DNA of 64,000 nt. It comes from Branchiostoma belcheri (taxonomy: Eukaryota; Chordata; Leptocardii; Amphioxiformes; Branchiostomatidae). Below the pieces are notes generated by a model. That model had not been told where the DNA came from. It made no database searches and saw only the letters and a list, made by a program, of their open reading frames with translations. The translations under genes were made by a program, and so were the position numbers. Location of the stretch: assembly GCF_001625305.1 (NCBI RefSeq), contig NW_017804620.1:615364-679363 (forward strand), read 5' to 3'. Shown here piece by piece: positions 21,265 through 32,625 of this stretch (positions within the stretch are counted from its first letter, which is position 1; the number at the start of each line of letters is the position of its first letter).

Positions 21265-22480
21265 TGTTTCATTGGCCAGTACTGAGCCATGTGACTGTGT
21301 TTCATTGGTTGCCAAAAATTGTTTCTGCTTCTGATTGGCTAGTACCTAATCATGTGACTCGAAAGTTAAATCTGATTGGCCAGTTCTTAGCTGACACAAA
21401 CTCGCTCGCCGGACTGACCGACCTGAAGTTCCAGAGGAGGGCAGTCGAACTCATGATCAAGTTTCAGGATGCTCTCTTCAACTAGCAATACTTGTGTTTC
21501 ATTGGCTAGTACTTTGTCATGTGACTATAGCTTCAGGCTGTGATTGGCTAGTATCATGTGACTCATAACTCAAATCTTATTGGCCAGTTTTTAGCTCGAA
21601 TCGTGGACACAAACTCATCATCAAGTTTCAGGATGCTCTCTTCAACTAGCAATACTTGTGTTTCATTGGCTAATACTGAGCCATGTGACTGTTTCATTGG
21701 TTGACAAAAATAGCCTCGGGCTCTGATTGGATACTCATCATCAGGCTCCATAATACTGAAATCTGATTGGCCAGTATTTGGTCAATGACATGGTTGTCTT
21801 TCATTTGTGTTTCATTTTTTGCCAAAAATTGTTTCTCTGCTTCTGATTGGCTAGTACCTAATCATGTGACTCAAAACTCAAATCTGATTGGCCAGTGCTT
21901 AGACTGTGTTGTATTGGTTGACAGAAATAGTTTCAAGTTCTGATTGGCTACTATCTAATCATGTAACAATGACTCAGAACTGATTGGCCAGTACTTAGAC
22001 ACCATTTCATTGGTTGCCAAATGTAGGTTTAGGCTCTGAATAACTTGTACCAACAACTGTAGTCATGTGACTCAAAACTCAAATCTGATTGGCCAATACT
22101 AAGTCATGTGACAGTGTTTCATTGACAACTTGATTGCAAAGTCTTGTACCTGATTTGCCAGTATTCTAATAACTGATTCATAGACAGAACTTGTATCTGA
22201 GTGGCCAGTACTTCATTTTGTAAATAAGCTAGATTGGTCAGAATAGCAAATGATGACTATGGCTGTATTTCATTGGCTTACAGGGAAATAATATGATTGG
22301 TCAATGTATAAGTCATGTGACTGTGCTTGATATTGTCAGTTGATCTATTTATAGCAAAAGTGTTTTTCCTGATTGGTCAACTAAACTTTGAATTCTATTG
22401 GCCATTGATTGGTCACATGTTACAAATCACCACTTCTCATTGGTCAGTTCAAAGAACAACCTTCTCATTCATTGGCTAGT
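21265..22480 (+). repeat. ATTGG / CATGTGAC array in the 3' UTR
   Basis: About 25 copies of ATTGG, mostly within TGATTGGCCAGTA or TGATTGGCTAGTA, alternate with roughly nine TCATGTGACT or CCATGTGACT strings at 25-60 bp spacing. ATTGG is the reverse of the NF-Y CCAAT box and TCATGTGA is an MiT/TFE-type E-box, but binding is untested. It is a degenerate tandem repeat. Confidence 0.7.
21390..21650 (+). pseudogene. Two partial copies of the last chimaerin exon in the 3' UTR
   Basis: Copy 1 (about 21390-21485) still reads [17 protein letters not shown] through QDALFN and the stop, with synonymous changes. Copy 2 (about 21605-21649) keeps only the last 13 or so codons and stop. Both are followed by the same CAATACTTGTGTTTCATTGG sequence as the true stop codon, so the unit spans exon end and 3' UTR. 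Confidence 0.85.
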
Positions 22481-22734
22481 CACAATATTTGAATTTGAAG
22501 TCATGAATATGTACAGATAATTCTTGACGTAGTTTGAATTGTAAATTCTCGTAGCTTCATGGAAATCAAGAGGATGTTAAGACTATTGTAATCATGGTTA
22601 TGGTTGCATAACTTTATGGGAACACCCTATGTTCTGACACCCCAGGCCTATACATGTATTGTCAAACATTGTCATTAGAATTGTTGAAATATAGGGTTGT
22701 TGGAAAATAGTTGTGTGTAACCCTCAGTATATGG

Positions 22735-22835
22735 ATGTCAGTCACTGACGAAAAGTAGTGGATGCTACTTGAAACGTCTGACAGTTTTCACAATCTATCC
22801 AGTTGCTTGAGTAACATTTTTCTTGTACATCAGTA
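22735..22835 (+). repeat. Foldback family C, single arm
   Basis: It carries CACTGACGAAAAGTAGTGG, CTACTTGAAACGTCTGAC and CAGTTGCTTGAGTAAC, matching the arms of complete elements at 46885-47075 and 49855-49940. Confidence 0.6.
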
Positions 22836-23450
22836 CTATTGTAACCAAAACAGTTCAGTGAATACTTACCTCTACTAGTAGAATGTTTTATGGTATTTCT
22901 ATGGATTTCTTACTGTTAAGTCTCCTTGGTTGGGCTAGATGTATATTTTTTTCTTAATATATACAAAGTCAAGCTATCATATATACATTCAGGTACTATC
23001 CAGGAATAATGTAGTGCTGTAACAGTTGTTTTGTAAGATATCCAGTATTTATGCGGAGGAAAAAAATTGTGGAAAAAAACTCATTTGACTGTGTATAGCC
23101 CAATTTGTTTGTAATTATGATTATTTGATGAAATTCTCATTTTTTTATACACACAACCATAGTGTATCTATATCTGTAGTTTCTTTTTTTTGCTATTGTT
23201 TTTTATGTGAACTCAATTACTTTTAACAAGTTGTAAACACTAAATTGTAAGAATCATGAAGCCACAAGTGTTGATGTTATATATGCATAAGTGCTAGGTA
23301 ACTTATGCTAATGTTGTATATTTCATGTTTAAAGAAACTGGGTAAGTGATAATGCAGAATTTTGGATAAGGCCAACAAAGATGTACAAGTGTGTACAATA
23401 CAGAATTATCGTAAATAATTTCATCAGGTTGGAAGATACTTAGGGTATAG

Positions 23451-23783
23451 AATTTTCTTTTTACACAACCAGTAAGGTTCCCACCTGCTTATGTTTCGAT
23501 GTCTATCAGACACCTTCCTCAGAGCTTCTGACTGGAGTTCTGCAACTCGCCGCTATTTAACGCCAAAGTAGGTGGCGCTTTTGTGGCGAGAATGCAATTT
23601 CAAACGTGGCTGAGCTTGTATCCCCCCTCGTCCCGGTTCATCACTGGGGTTGACTTCCTTATCCAGACTGCTTCTTGCAGAACTCCAGTCAGAAGCTCTG
23701 AGGAAGGTGTCTGATAGACATCAAAACGCAAGCAGGTGAAAACCTCACTGGTTGTGTAAAAAGAAAATTATATACCCTAAATA
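23451..23783. mobile_element. Foldback element
   Basis: Arms of about 100 bp (23451-23551 and 23676-23783) are reverse complements, for example GACACCTTCCTCAGAGCTTC against GAAGCTCTGAGGAAGGTGTC. The spacer is about 125 bp. It is non-coding and MITE-like. Confidence 0.75.
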
Positions 23784-25188
23784 CAGAATAATTCAGGAAA
23801 TAGCTGTGCTAATAGCACATTTAGAGGTAGGATGTTACTTCTTTTGGTAAGCATAAGTTTTTTTTAATCTCTATTACCAGTACAATGTATCTACAAGTTG
23901 GGTAAATGTGAAAAGGTGAATATTGTGCAAAAGGATGATTTAGAGAAGAAAAAACTCAATATTTTGATTTCAAAATCTATCCAGTTTCTTGAGTAACCAT
24001 TTTCTTTTGTATCCCATTTCCCTCAATGTTTAACCTTCATTGATGTATGATTTAATCACTGTAAATCTTAAAATATTGGTAGTGATTTTATTTTTGTTTT
24101 TTATGGTAATCTCTATACTGGGAATATGTGTTAACTTTCCATTGTATAACTAAAACACAGCTAACTTAACTTTCCCTATTTCAAAATTGGCTCCCATGAG
24201 AAATTTATCAATTTGCAGATGTCCAAATAAAGTCATTTTGAAGATCATGCACGCATTCTGTCATTTATAACTAAGAACTATTGTTCCTCGATTTCGTAGC
24301 TTCACTTTCTTTGTATTTATATATTTTTTTAAAAATTTGCTATAAGGATTTTTAAAAAAAGATAAAACACTTCTTTACTATTTTGGAAATGACTCAGAGT
24401 AACTGTTTTGATAATTGAGAAAATCAGAAAGCTTAGTTTTCCTACCCTAAACACTGTAGATCGGTTTTCCTGTGTGTGGAAGGCATGTTCAGCACCAAGG
24501 ACAGGACCCGGTATGCCTACTATGGGTATGCCTAAACACCTCAACCGACCGCGTCTTGGCCTAATATGCAGTGTACATGGGCTAAGAACTCTTTGTAACG
24601 CTCTGGATACATTGTATGATGTAATTATGAATATCAAAAACACTTAAACGACTTCACAGTATAGGAAAACTGGACAAGAGTGTTATGTTTCGTACTGTGG
24701 TCACATAACAAGTATTCATGAAAACGTTTATTCGACGATACCACTCAAGTACCCGGCGGTAGATGCATTTTCATCCTTTTTTTAAACTCTTATATGAGAT
24801 TATTAGTCTTCGTTATTATATAGATTATCTATTAATTTCACCTTCTTCGCCACATAATTATAAGTGCCTATCACCGAGACAGGCCGTCATTGGTTGTCAT
24901 AATTAGATTACAAGCTTCACATTAATTAGACAGGGCTGCTTTGCACACCTGTATGAAAGTGGCATGGTCCATCCAAAATGGCGGTTTCACACGACAGGAA
25001 TATTCTTGGCTGATTTTCTTTACAAATTTTTGGGTAGTTTTTAGAGTTTTCGTCGGTAAAATGATTTTGCTAAGTGTGCAGCAGAACGTTGGGAAGTTTC
25101 AGCCGTGTATTTGTGCCGTTCTGGTGATGTTTTGAAGAGAAAATGCGGATTTCCTGACCTGGAGAATTTCGGAGAAGATCCCAACAAA

Positions 25189-27004
25189 ATGGCGAGGCAG
25201 TTGGGAAGAGTAGCGTGGCATGGAGACGAACTTCGTATTTTTGCAGGTAAACCAGCAAATTTTTTGGCTGACATTATTCCTTAGCAATAATAGTACGAAC
25301 ATGACAAGTTTACAGTGTTATATTCCGTAATAAATGGCCTAGTTCTGTATTCGAGAGCGACCGTTCCTAATTTTAGACAGGCTTTGAAAAAGTCTATCAA
25401 GTTGCCGCGTTTTCAACAACATTTTCAATGTGCGGTGCGCTTGTAGAGTATTAAAATTATGTATGTGCTTGTCTTTTTTGGTCAATTGTTCAGCGTTTTG
25501 AGGTTATATTTGTTGAAAGAAACTGTGCATTGACAAAACCTTTTTCTTTATCTCCACGTGGTTCAAAGCACCTGTTGGAATGTGCCCGTGTTACATAATT
25601 AAATATTTTGATGATCCCGCCAAAAACTCGCGTAAACAAGATGGGGTCTTCAAAGCTTCAATGTGCCGAAATGAATACGATATAAAACGTTTGGAAACTT
25701 AAGTCCAGTTGATGTACTTTCTTTCTTCATTATCATTTGCAAATGAATGTATGATCTATGATTTAAATGCTTATTCGTTTCAATTTTCGACTATTTCTGT
25801 AATTGTATTAACCAAGGCCCCGGCGCAAATACTACAGTTGAATATGCAGTTTTCACAACATTTTGCGCCTTTATATGTATTCCACTTTAAGTTTCAGTTG
25901 AAGGGGTTTGATTTATTTCATTTTTGTTGGTATCCCCGTTTTTTATGGTCATTATGTACAGTTTTTGTCGAGGTGTTTGTTTGTTTTAAAGTCAGGAATT
26001 TTAAGGTGTGTGTGTGTACATTGCTAGCTTTAAGAGACACAGTAAACATCAGTGAAAAAACATAAACTGTAGCGGTAGAAGAATAAAACAAACTATAATA
26101 GATAAATCCTTATATTGTCTGTCAAATGCATGTTTGTGATTTAGTTATGGTTCTTGTTTTCTTGCTGTCCCATTTTCTCTGTAGGCACTCCCCTACTCCA
26201 AAAGTGTAGTTTCAGATTTCATATCCACAGTATAGGAACTTTTTTACCTCACAATTTCTCTTGTATCTCTCCTAAACAGACTGTGTATAGAAGTAGGCCC
26301 ATGTGTTTTATGTCAAACTCTTGCTTGTAAAGTTGTGTTCATTGTCATATTTTTATTCGTGGTTGTCACGATGATCTAGATTTAATTCTTCAAGCTGGTA
26401 AAATGAGAAGTTTTTTTTATTTTACACCTTGTAGCCTAAGCTGATACTATTTATTCTTTTCATAGAATCCTGTAGTGATCTGTGCTCTGAGGGTCAGCAA
26501 CCTGTGCAGGTGTTCAGTACTGATGGGATGAGACTTGTGATGACAGAGGCACCAGGTGATCGGATACACATCGGAGTATTGGGGCAGGTGAGAAAAATCT
26601 GATTTCTGCATTTTACCTGCAACTATTTGGCATTATTTGAGACAAGTGTGTAACTTGTAATGTCTGTATAGTTAGGTGGCTGCTGACTGATGCAGTAGTG
26701 GGGACTCCTGTCTGAACCTGACAAGAGAAGATTGGACCAGACCAGATGACTTGAAGACCCGAGAGGAATATCAGGTGAGAACTTGAAATCTAAATTGTAA
26801 ATTTTACCAGTATTAGTTTTCTTGTTATTGGAGACAGGCATGTAACTTTGTAATGTCTATGTAGCTAGGTGACTGCTGACTGATGCAGTTGACTGCAGTG
26901 ATGACTCTAAACCCGACAAGACCAGATGTTCGTGTTCTGAGAAACCTGGAGACCGGCAACTTCTCTCCAGTCCAGACCAGCAAATCAGATGACCTGAAGA
27001 CACA
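25189..27004 (+). CDS. Unrecognised small gene, 3 candidate exons
   Basis: Exon 1 (25189-25246): ATG in good context (AAAATGG), reads MARQLGRVAWHGDELRIFA, donor GCAG|GTAAAC. Exon 2 (26466-26587): acceptor CATAG, 122 open bases in matching phase (ESCSDLCSEGQQPVQVFS ... DRIHIGVLGQ), donor CAG|GTGAGA. Exon 3 (26889-27004): acceptor GATGCAG, open in phase (LTAVMTLNPTRPDVRVL), donor CA|GTGAGT. I recognise no domain. Exon 3 lies in duplicated blocks (26640-27400), so it is the weakest part. It could also be a non-coding transcript. Confidence 0.4.
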
Positions 27005-27400
27005 GTGAGTTTGTACAGGTGAGACAATGGTTCTCAATTTACAAGTTATATTTTTCTAAGGCATTTCACAATTCTGAGGCATGGCGCAATAGATAACTTT
27101 CTAGAGCCTAGGATTTTGTACATCTATTCAACGAAAGGGATTGCCCAATTGTGCAATTTTATCACTTAGTCTATTCTTTAATGATCATTCAGTGTAGCAT
27201 CACAATAACCATCTGTTCATATTGGTAGGTGTGTCCTGAGTGTCAGCTATCCTGATGTTCCTGTCCTGACTGGGAGAAACCTGTGATGACCAGCGACTCC
27301 TGTCTAAACCAGACCAGAGGAGGGCTGAGAAGACTGGTTGACTTGAAGACTGGTGGAATGAAGAGAGTTTACAGGTGAGACAATGCTTTTCAACTTACAA
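26640..27400 (+). repeat. Three diverged exon-like blocks
   Basis: Blocks at about 26640-26830, 26829-27060 and 27225-27400 share GCTGCTGACTGATGCAG or CTGACTGGGAGAAACC, then GA(C/T)CTGAAGAC or GACTTGAAGAC, and a CAGGTGAGA donor-like end. Only the middle block is open. This looks like tandem duplication of an exon with its donor. Confidence 0.55.
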
Positions 27401-28160
27401 AGCAGTTTACCTTAGACTTGTTGATTTCAAGATAAAAAGTTTTGGATCAAAAGAAAGTCTGGCTTTTTGTGAAAAAAAGCAGTTGTGTTCTTACTAAAAA
27501 AGCAGTTGTGTTCTTACTAAAGTGTAATTGCTCCAATATATACTTACTTTTGTTTTCCTCTTCCCACATGACTCATGGTGGAAGGAAAGAAGGAAGGAAG
27601 GACCAGACTTTTACCAGTAAAGCAGTGAGAGAAGACACAGGCTGGGGTCAAGTTGTGAGTATAGTTTATTTGTGTAACACAACCAAGTACACACACTTGC
27701 ATACATTTCTATCCTTATACCCTCTAACTCTGCTTTGCACAATTTCCTTTTCCACTTACTTGTAACCTTCACTGTCAAACTTCCACGGTGGTTAAATTTG
27801 GCTCATATTTTCTCTTACGTGATTTGAACCAAATGCATGTTCCACTTGCAGTCATTTACAGAAAACCTGCGCCTTCAGGCCATTTTTTCACGGGTACCTC
27901 GTATCAGAAAGAAATTTTTGCACAAATAAACTGCTCTAATTGCAAATTCAAAATGATATTGCAATTAATTTAAACATCAAGGAGCATCCAATTAACGTCA
28001 TTGTTGGAACAAAAAGATTTGTGTTTCAGGGATTTTTGTTTGTTTGTAGAATCACTAGTTAACAAAACTCTTGTGTCCAGACTATTTTGAAAAGTTTCAC
28101 AGCTAGCCCCAAATTGTCTCAAGTAACTTGCTACTTTGCTGAACGTGCCCAGCCACAGAA

Positions 28161-28372
28161 CACGGCGGTCTGTCACTACGGCATTCTTTCCCATTGCTAG
28201 GCGCGTTCTAAAAAGTATCGGGTTACAAGACGCTATTTTGGCCTGTTTTGGGCTACCCGTAAAACATTTGAAAATAAACAAATAATATTAAGTGGTAAAT
28301 TTCGTCAAATTAAAATGAAATTATTGCGTCTTAACATCGTTTAAATGTTAGCTTTTTATGTTAAATCACTAA
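28161..28372 (+). repeat. 210-bp direct repeat, left copy, abutting the gap
   Basis: Nearly identical to 29191-29400 (CACGG(C/T)GGTCTGTCACTACG start; two-base indel near the 3' end). It ends exactly at the run of N, so an assembly artefact is likely. Confidence 0.9.
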
Positions 28373-28392
28373 NNNNNNNNNNNNNNNNNNNN
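28373..28392. other. Assembly gap (20 N)
   Basis: Twenty undetermined bases. The round length and flanking repeat suggest a placeholder of unknown true size. Confidence 0.98.
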
Positions 28393-28654
28393 TCCCAAAG
28401 TCTAAATCCAGCCGCGCGTTGCGAAACGTTAATCATGAAAATCCAACAAGTACCGGGCAATAATCAATATGGGCATAATTTTGGTAGCGTTCGTATTATG
28501 AAAAGAAAACCCAATTTTGAAGTGCCATTTAGAAAAAAAATCCCAGCTGACTATCCCAGCATATCATAATTTTTCGTCCGGCACAGCAGCTTTTTTTTAC
28601 AGAGAAAACCACTAAAATCAGAAGATAATGCTTCTTTAGCCTCCAGATAGGCAA

Positions 28655-29095
28655 AAGTACCGAAGTAACGGGTTCCTTTCCCAGCACTCGGTGTACAGAG
28701 GTTAGGCGGCTTCCGTCCTAGATCTCCAGTGCCAAGTCAATACTTGGTGCCCAGTTTCGGCGGCTTCATCACTGGAAACTCAGAATCGGCAAATCAAACC
28801 TTGCCTTTAAAAGGGTATCAAGATGCTGCCTTTGAACTACGAACACTTATTTTAACGCCCGGGAAGCAAATTATAATCGGAACAACAATGTGATCGGCAG
28901 GACAGGACTGCACGGCGTCTTTCCCTAACATTTTCACAGACATAGACGTGGCCTACGATACTGTACCGTGCGCCGCATGGCTAACGTAAGCACCAGAAGC
29001 CAAAGGCCGAAATGGTTTGACAACTCGGCTTCCAGCGCCAAGAGTCACCGAGCACTGGAACGATCCAGTGAGGAACCCGTTACTTTCGTACTTCG
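28655..29095. mobile_element. Foldback element next to the gap
   Basis: GAAGTAACGGGTTCCTTTC near 28660 pairs with GAGGAACCCGTTACTTTCG near 29068. Related CACTGG and GCCGAGT motifs lie between. Non-coding. Confidence 0.5.
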
Positions 29096-29190
29096 ACACT
29101 TGCTATTCAGTGGTGAACGGCCTCCGAGCACTGGCAAGCGAGTGCCGAGTGGAATTTAGCACTGGACAACGAGTGCCGAGTCAAGACTCA

Positions 29191-29400
29191 CACGGTGGTC
29201 TGTCACTACGGCATTCTTTCCCATTGCTAGGCGCGTTCTAAAAAGTATCGGGTTACAAGACGCTATTTTGGCCTGTTTTGGGCTACCCGTAAAACATTTG
29301 AAAATAAACAAATAATATTAAGTGGTAAATTTCGTCAAATTAAAATGAAATTATCGTCTTAACATCGTTTAAATGTTAGCTTTTTATGTTAAATCACTAA
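29191..29400 (+). repeat. 210-bp direct repeat, right copy
   Basis: Second copy of 28161-28372; the sequence continues uniquely after 29400. Confidence 0.9.
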
Positions 29401-29439
29401 TTTTTCAAACTTTCGCTCAGAAAGACGATTATTTTCGGG

Positions 29440-29810
29440 TTTCCGAGCACAAGTCATGTCACGTTTTTAGGCAAACATCGTTCAAACCTGGCTACGTAAA
29501 TTACCCAAGATCCTCGATTTTTATATTTTTCGCTGACTAGGAATAAGATCTAAAATCGTGTTTTAGGGATTTTTTAATTTCTGATTTTAAGTCTAGTGTT
29601 TGTCGACATATTGGTGAAAAAATTGCAATTTTTGCCATTTTTATCACTAAATTACCCATAATTCAAAATTGAGGCCATTTTTCAAAAATCCCTAAAACAC
29701 GATTTTCGGGACAACCGTGACAGTTATTTTGAGCCGTAAATGGGGTACGTTTGACTCTCCATGTTTTCAGGTTTGAACGACTTTTGCGGACATGTCATAT
29801 CGCCAGAAAG
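29440..29810. mobile_element. Foldback element
   Basis: CATCGTTCAAACCTG near 29480 pairs with CAGGTTTGAACGA near 29769, and CGTGTTTTAGGGATTTTT near 29555 with AAAAATCCCTAAAACACG near 29685. Non-coding and AT-rich. Confidence 0.65.
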
Positions 29811-30424
29811 TGTGCATTGTGTTATTCATACAAGTGTAAAGAATCATTACAGTATTCAAGGTCACCCAAGCATACGACAGTAGCTTCGCTACATGTTACA
29901 TAGCCGCCTAAGATTATAGCGGACATGTACTGTCCAGAAAACTGTTTGTATCTATAGAAAAGTGTTGTTTTTTATCTGTTGCACGGCACGGAGGCAGAAA
30001 GGCTTGTTTTGCCGCTTTATTGTAAATGACCGCAGGTGACCCCGAAATAGAACGCGGGTTCGATTCGAATTGCCCAGATTGAACACGATCGAACACAGTT
30101 CGGGTTCTATGATATGTGGGAACTTTGCAGCCCAGATTTTACCACCGTGGAAAAGAGTACCAGACCACCATGCTTATTTCTCTTTTACACTTCTCACTTA
30201 ACTTTCACAACTCTTTAAATGCTTCACATTCTGGACTTCTTGTCTTTGGACCTTTACTCACAACATCTCTCTTCACCGTTTCGCTAAACCCTTCACTCAA
30301 ACTTGCATGGTACATCACCCTTTTCCTGACGCTTTGGACCTTTACACTTACCGGTAACTTCCCTGACCACTTAAAATCTTCCTCTGCTTTTGCACGCTCA
30401 ACTTTTCGGTCGAAGGCCCCTTTC

Positions 30425-30540
30425 GCACTACGGTAAAATTGTCCAGATCAAGCTGAATTGATTCGCTTTGCTTCTGCTTCAAGCCGGATCAAAGTGAATC
30501 AATTCGGCTTGATCCGGACAATTGTACCGTAGTGGGAGTG
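30425..30540. repeat. Inverted repeat
   Basis: The arms GTCCAGATCAAGCTGAATTG and its near complement CAATTCGGCTTGATCCGGAC flank a GCTTCTGCTTC-containing loop, and CTACGGTA pairs outward with TACCGTAG. Small hairpin element. Confidence 0.7.
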
Positions 30541-30599
30541 GGGCTTTAGTCACACACTAACTTGCACGGTACGTCACTCTTTTCTTTTCCTTGCCTTTT

Positions 30600-30712
30600 A
30601 GCCTGGGTGCCATCCTCTGTAGTTTTCGCCCGCTCCCACATGTCACTGGGCACCACGGTCCGGCGACATTAGGGAGCGGGCGAAAACTATGGAGGATGGC
30701 GCCCAGGCTACT
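30600..30712. repeat. Inverted repeat
   Basis: TAGCCTGGGTGCCATCCTC with TTTTCGCCCGCTCCC pairs with GGGAGCGGGCGAAAAC and GAGGATGGCGCCCAGGCTA. The loop is about 35 bp. Confidence 0.8.
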
Positions 30713-30997
30713 TGCCTTTCATCTTTGAACTCAGGCTTTAATTGCACAATCACCCTTTCTTGTGCTCCACGTTTCCACCTTGAACACAAGACAACACTCC
30801 ACTCCGAGGGTCTGGATGCCTTTTTTGAGAAGTTGCAAAATGCAATTGGCCACTTGAATTTCAGTTATCCTGAATTCTTTGCAAAATTGTCACTTTGGGC
30901 CTGAATTGTGTAAAAAAAAAAATTTTGCCAAAATCCCGCCTGCCAAAAAAAATTAGCATATGTGGGACCCTCAAGTAGATAATTAATTGGATTAAAG

Positions 30998-31572
30998 TTT
31001 TCCCGCCAAAAAACTTAGTATATGGGCATCCTGACCTTGAACTTGTGCCCCCCTCCCACCACTTAGCCACCACACTTCTACTTGCTACACCCAACCAACT
31101 CACACTGTTCCAATGCTTTGAACCTTTACACTTAACTTCTCCAAACACTTTGTGATACTCATGCTATGTCCGACCAACCTTCCGAAACACTTAGTTACTT
31201 GAGTGAGACTTTTCTGCCAGAATGATTGTTGCTCTACTGGTCAGTCAGTTGCACAAGAATGCTGGTGTGTCGAAGCACCGTGTCTCCGCAAAGACATCCC
31301 CAGGGGAGCAAACTTCTGTGCACTGACTGACCAGTAGAGTGACAATCATTCTGGCAGAAAAGTCTCACTCAAGTAACTAAGTGTTTCGGAAGGTTGGTCG
31401 GACATATAGCATGAGTGTCACAAAGTGTTTGGAGAAGTTAAGCGTAAAGGTTCAAAGCATTGGAACAGTGTGAGTTGGTTGGGTGTAGCAAGTAGAAGTG
31501 TGGTGGCTCAGGGAAGTGAGTAAAGGTCAAAGGTCAGGATCCCCCATATTCTAAGTTTTTTGGCGGGAAAAT
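30998..31572. mobile_element. Long foldback element, arms about 250 bp
   Basis: The left arm (about 30998-31250) and right arm (about 31318-31572) are extended reverse complements, including TTCCGAAACACTTAGTTACT against AGTAACTAAGTGTTTCGGAA. The spacer is about 70 bp and contains no gene. This is the longest foldback here. Confidence 0.8.
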
Positions 31573-31599
31573 TTAAATCTTCACAACCAAACCTAGCGT

Positions 31600-31995
31600 C
31601 AAAGCCTGGAGGAGAAAATCACTGGGCCAGGGTAACAAAAATACACAAAGTCCCTCTCCATTAGCGTAGTAGGCCTGATGACGGACAAAGTTGTCCGTCA
31701 ACAAGTCTACTACGCAGAGTCGAGACATGTGTAAGTTTGAACCCTGAGACAGAAGTTCCTCCTCCAGGCTAAGCCCAGGGACAAGAAGTGGAAGCATAGA
31801 GCATACTACCCTGCGTGCCAGACTCGTTTCGGGACGTTTCCCTTCCGAAGCCAGAAGCCCTTTGCCCGTCTGTCTAAATTACCGCCAAGGGGAAGTCTAG
31901 CCCGTAGCGGTAATTTACACAGGCGGGTGAAGGGCTTCTGGCTGCCGAAGGGAAACGGCTAGCAGCCAGAAACAAGTCTGGCACCCAGGTTAAGA
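31600..31995. mobile_element. Two adjacent hairpin elements
   Basis: First: AGCCTGGAGGAG (about 31600) with CTCCTCCAGGCT (about 31760) and an inner GCGTAGTAGGCC / GTCTACTACGC stem. Second: GTGCCAGACTCGTTTC (about 31816) with GAAACAAGTCTGGCAC (about 31968), and GCCAGAAGCCCTT with AAGGGCTTCTGGC inside. Neither has coding capacity. Confidence 0.7.
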
Positions 31996-32369
31996 ACATA
32001 CAGAAAGAGAGGAATTGTGTTTTGTCATGCAGTGATAGAAACCTTCTATCAAACTCTGTTATCACTGTTTACGTACTTTCAACAATTCAAACCTCCTGCT
32101 CCAAAATCCAGGCCTAGTCTCAAGCTCATCAAATAAAGTCTGTCAGCGTAACACATTGCCGTCAAACTTTACCAGATCAACATGACACGAAACCTGAATT
32201 TTGCAACAGAAGGTAAAAGTGTTGCTGCAAGTTCATCAACAGTGATAACAAAGTCTGGAGTCTACATGACTTCAAAGAAATCAGCGAAACAAAACTACAC
32301 TGTCTTATTATTTACCCAAAGATTCTTTCCATTCCAACAATTTACCTTTTAGAACTGCCCTTAAAGATG

Positions 32370-32625
32370 GCTACTTTTAAATTAACAAGCCTGTATTAAT
32401 GTTTTTGTGTCTGAAATGTTGCAGAGACCGTCGCAGAACCGTATTGAAGACCAGCCCACCTTCGGTAGCGGCCATGCCTGCTTTTAGACACTTTTATCAA
32501 CCTGTCACTGCAACTGTCTACAGTTTAGTTATACAAGCTCTAAAATGACTGTTTGAATTAGAACGCCTGCAGTAATGTTTTTGTGTCGGATATGTTGCAG
32601 AGACTCCTAGACACTCATCAACCTC
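32370..32625 (+). repeat. Two-unit direct repeat
   Basis: TAATGTTTTTGTGTC followed by ATGTTGCAGAGAC occurs near 32398 and 32574. The surrounding 32000-33740 is AT-rich and I see no gene or other structure. Confidence 0.5.

Larger units (their letters stand above)
21256..24231 (+). other. Chimaerin 3' UTR with polyadenylation signal
   Basis: From the stop codon the sequence is non-coding to a canonical AATAAA at 24226-24231. It contains the ATTGG array, the exon copies and a foldback element. The exact cleavage site is not determinable. 24232-25188 holds no recognised feature apart from short repeats. Confidence 0.55.

Noticed and set aside
26623..27037. Minus-strand frames with similar C-termini
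   Set aside because: They are antisense readings of the duplicated exon-like blocks.
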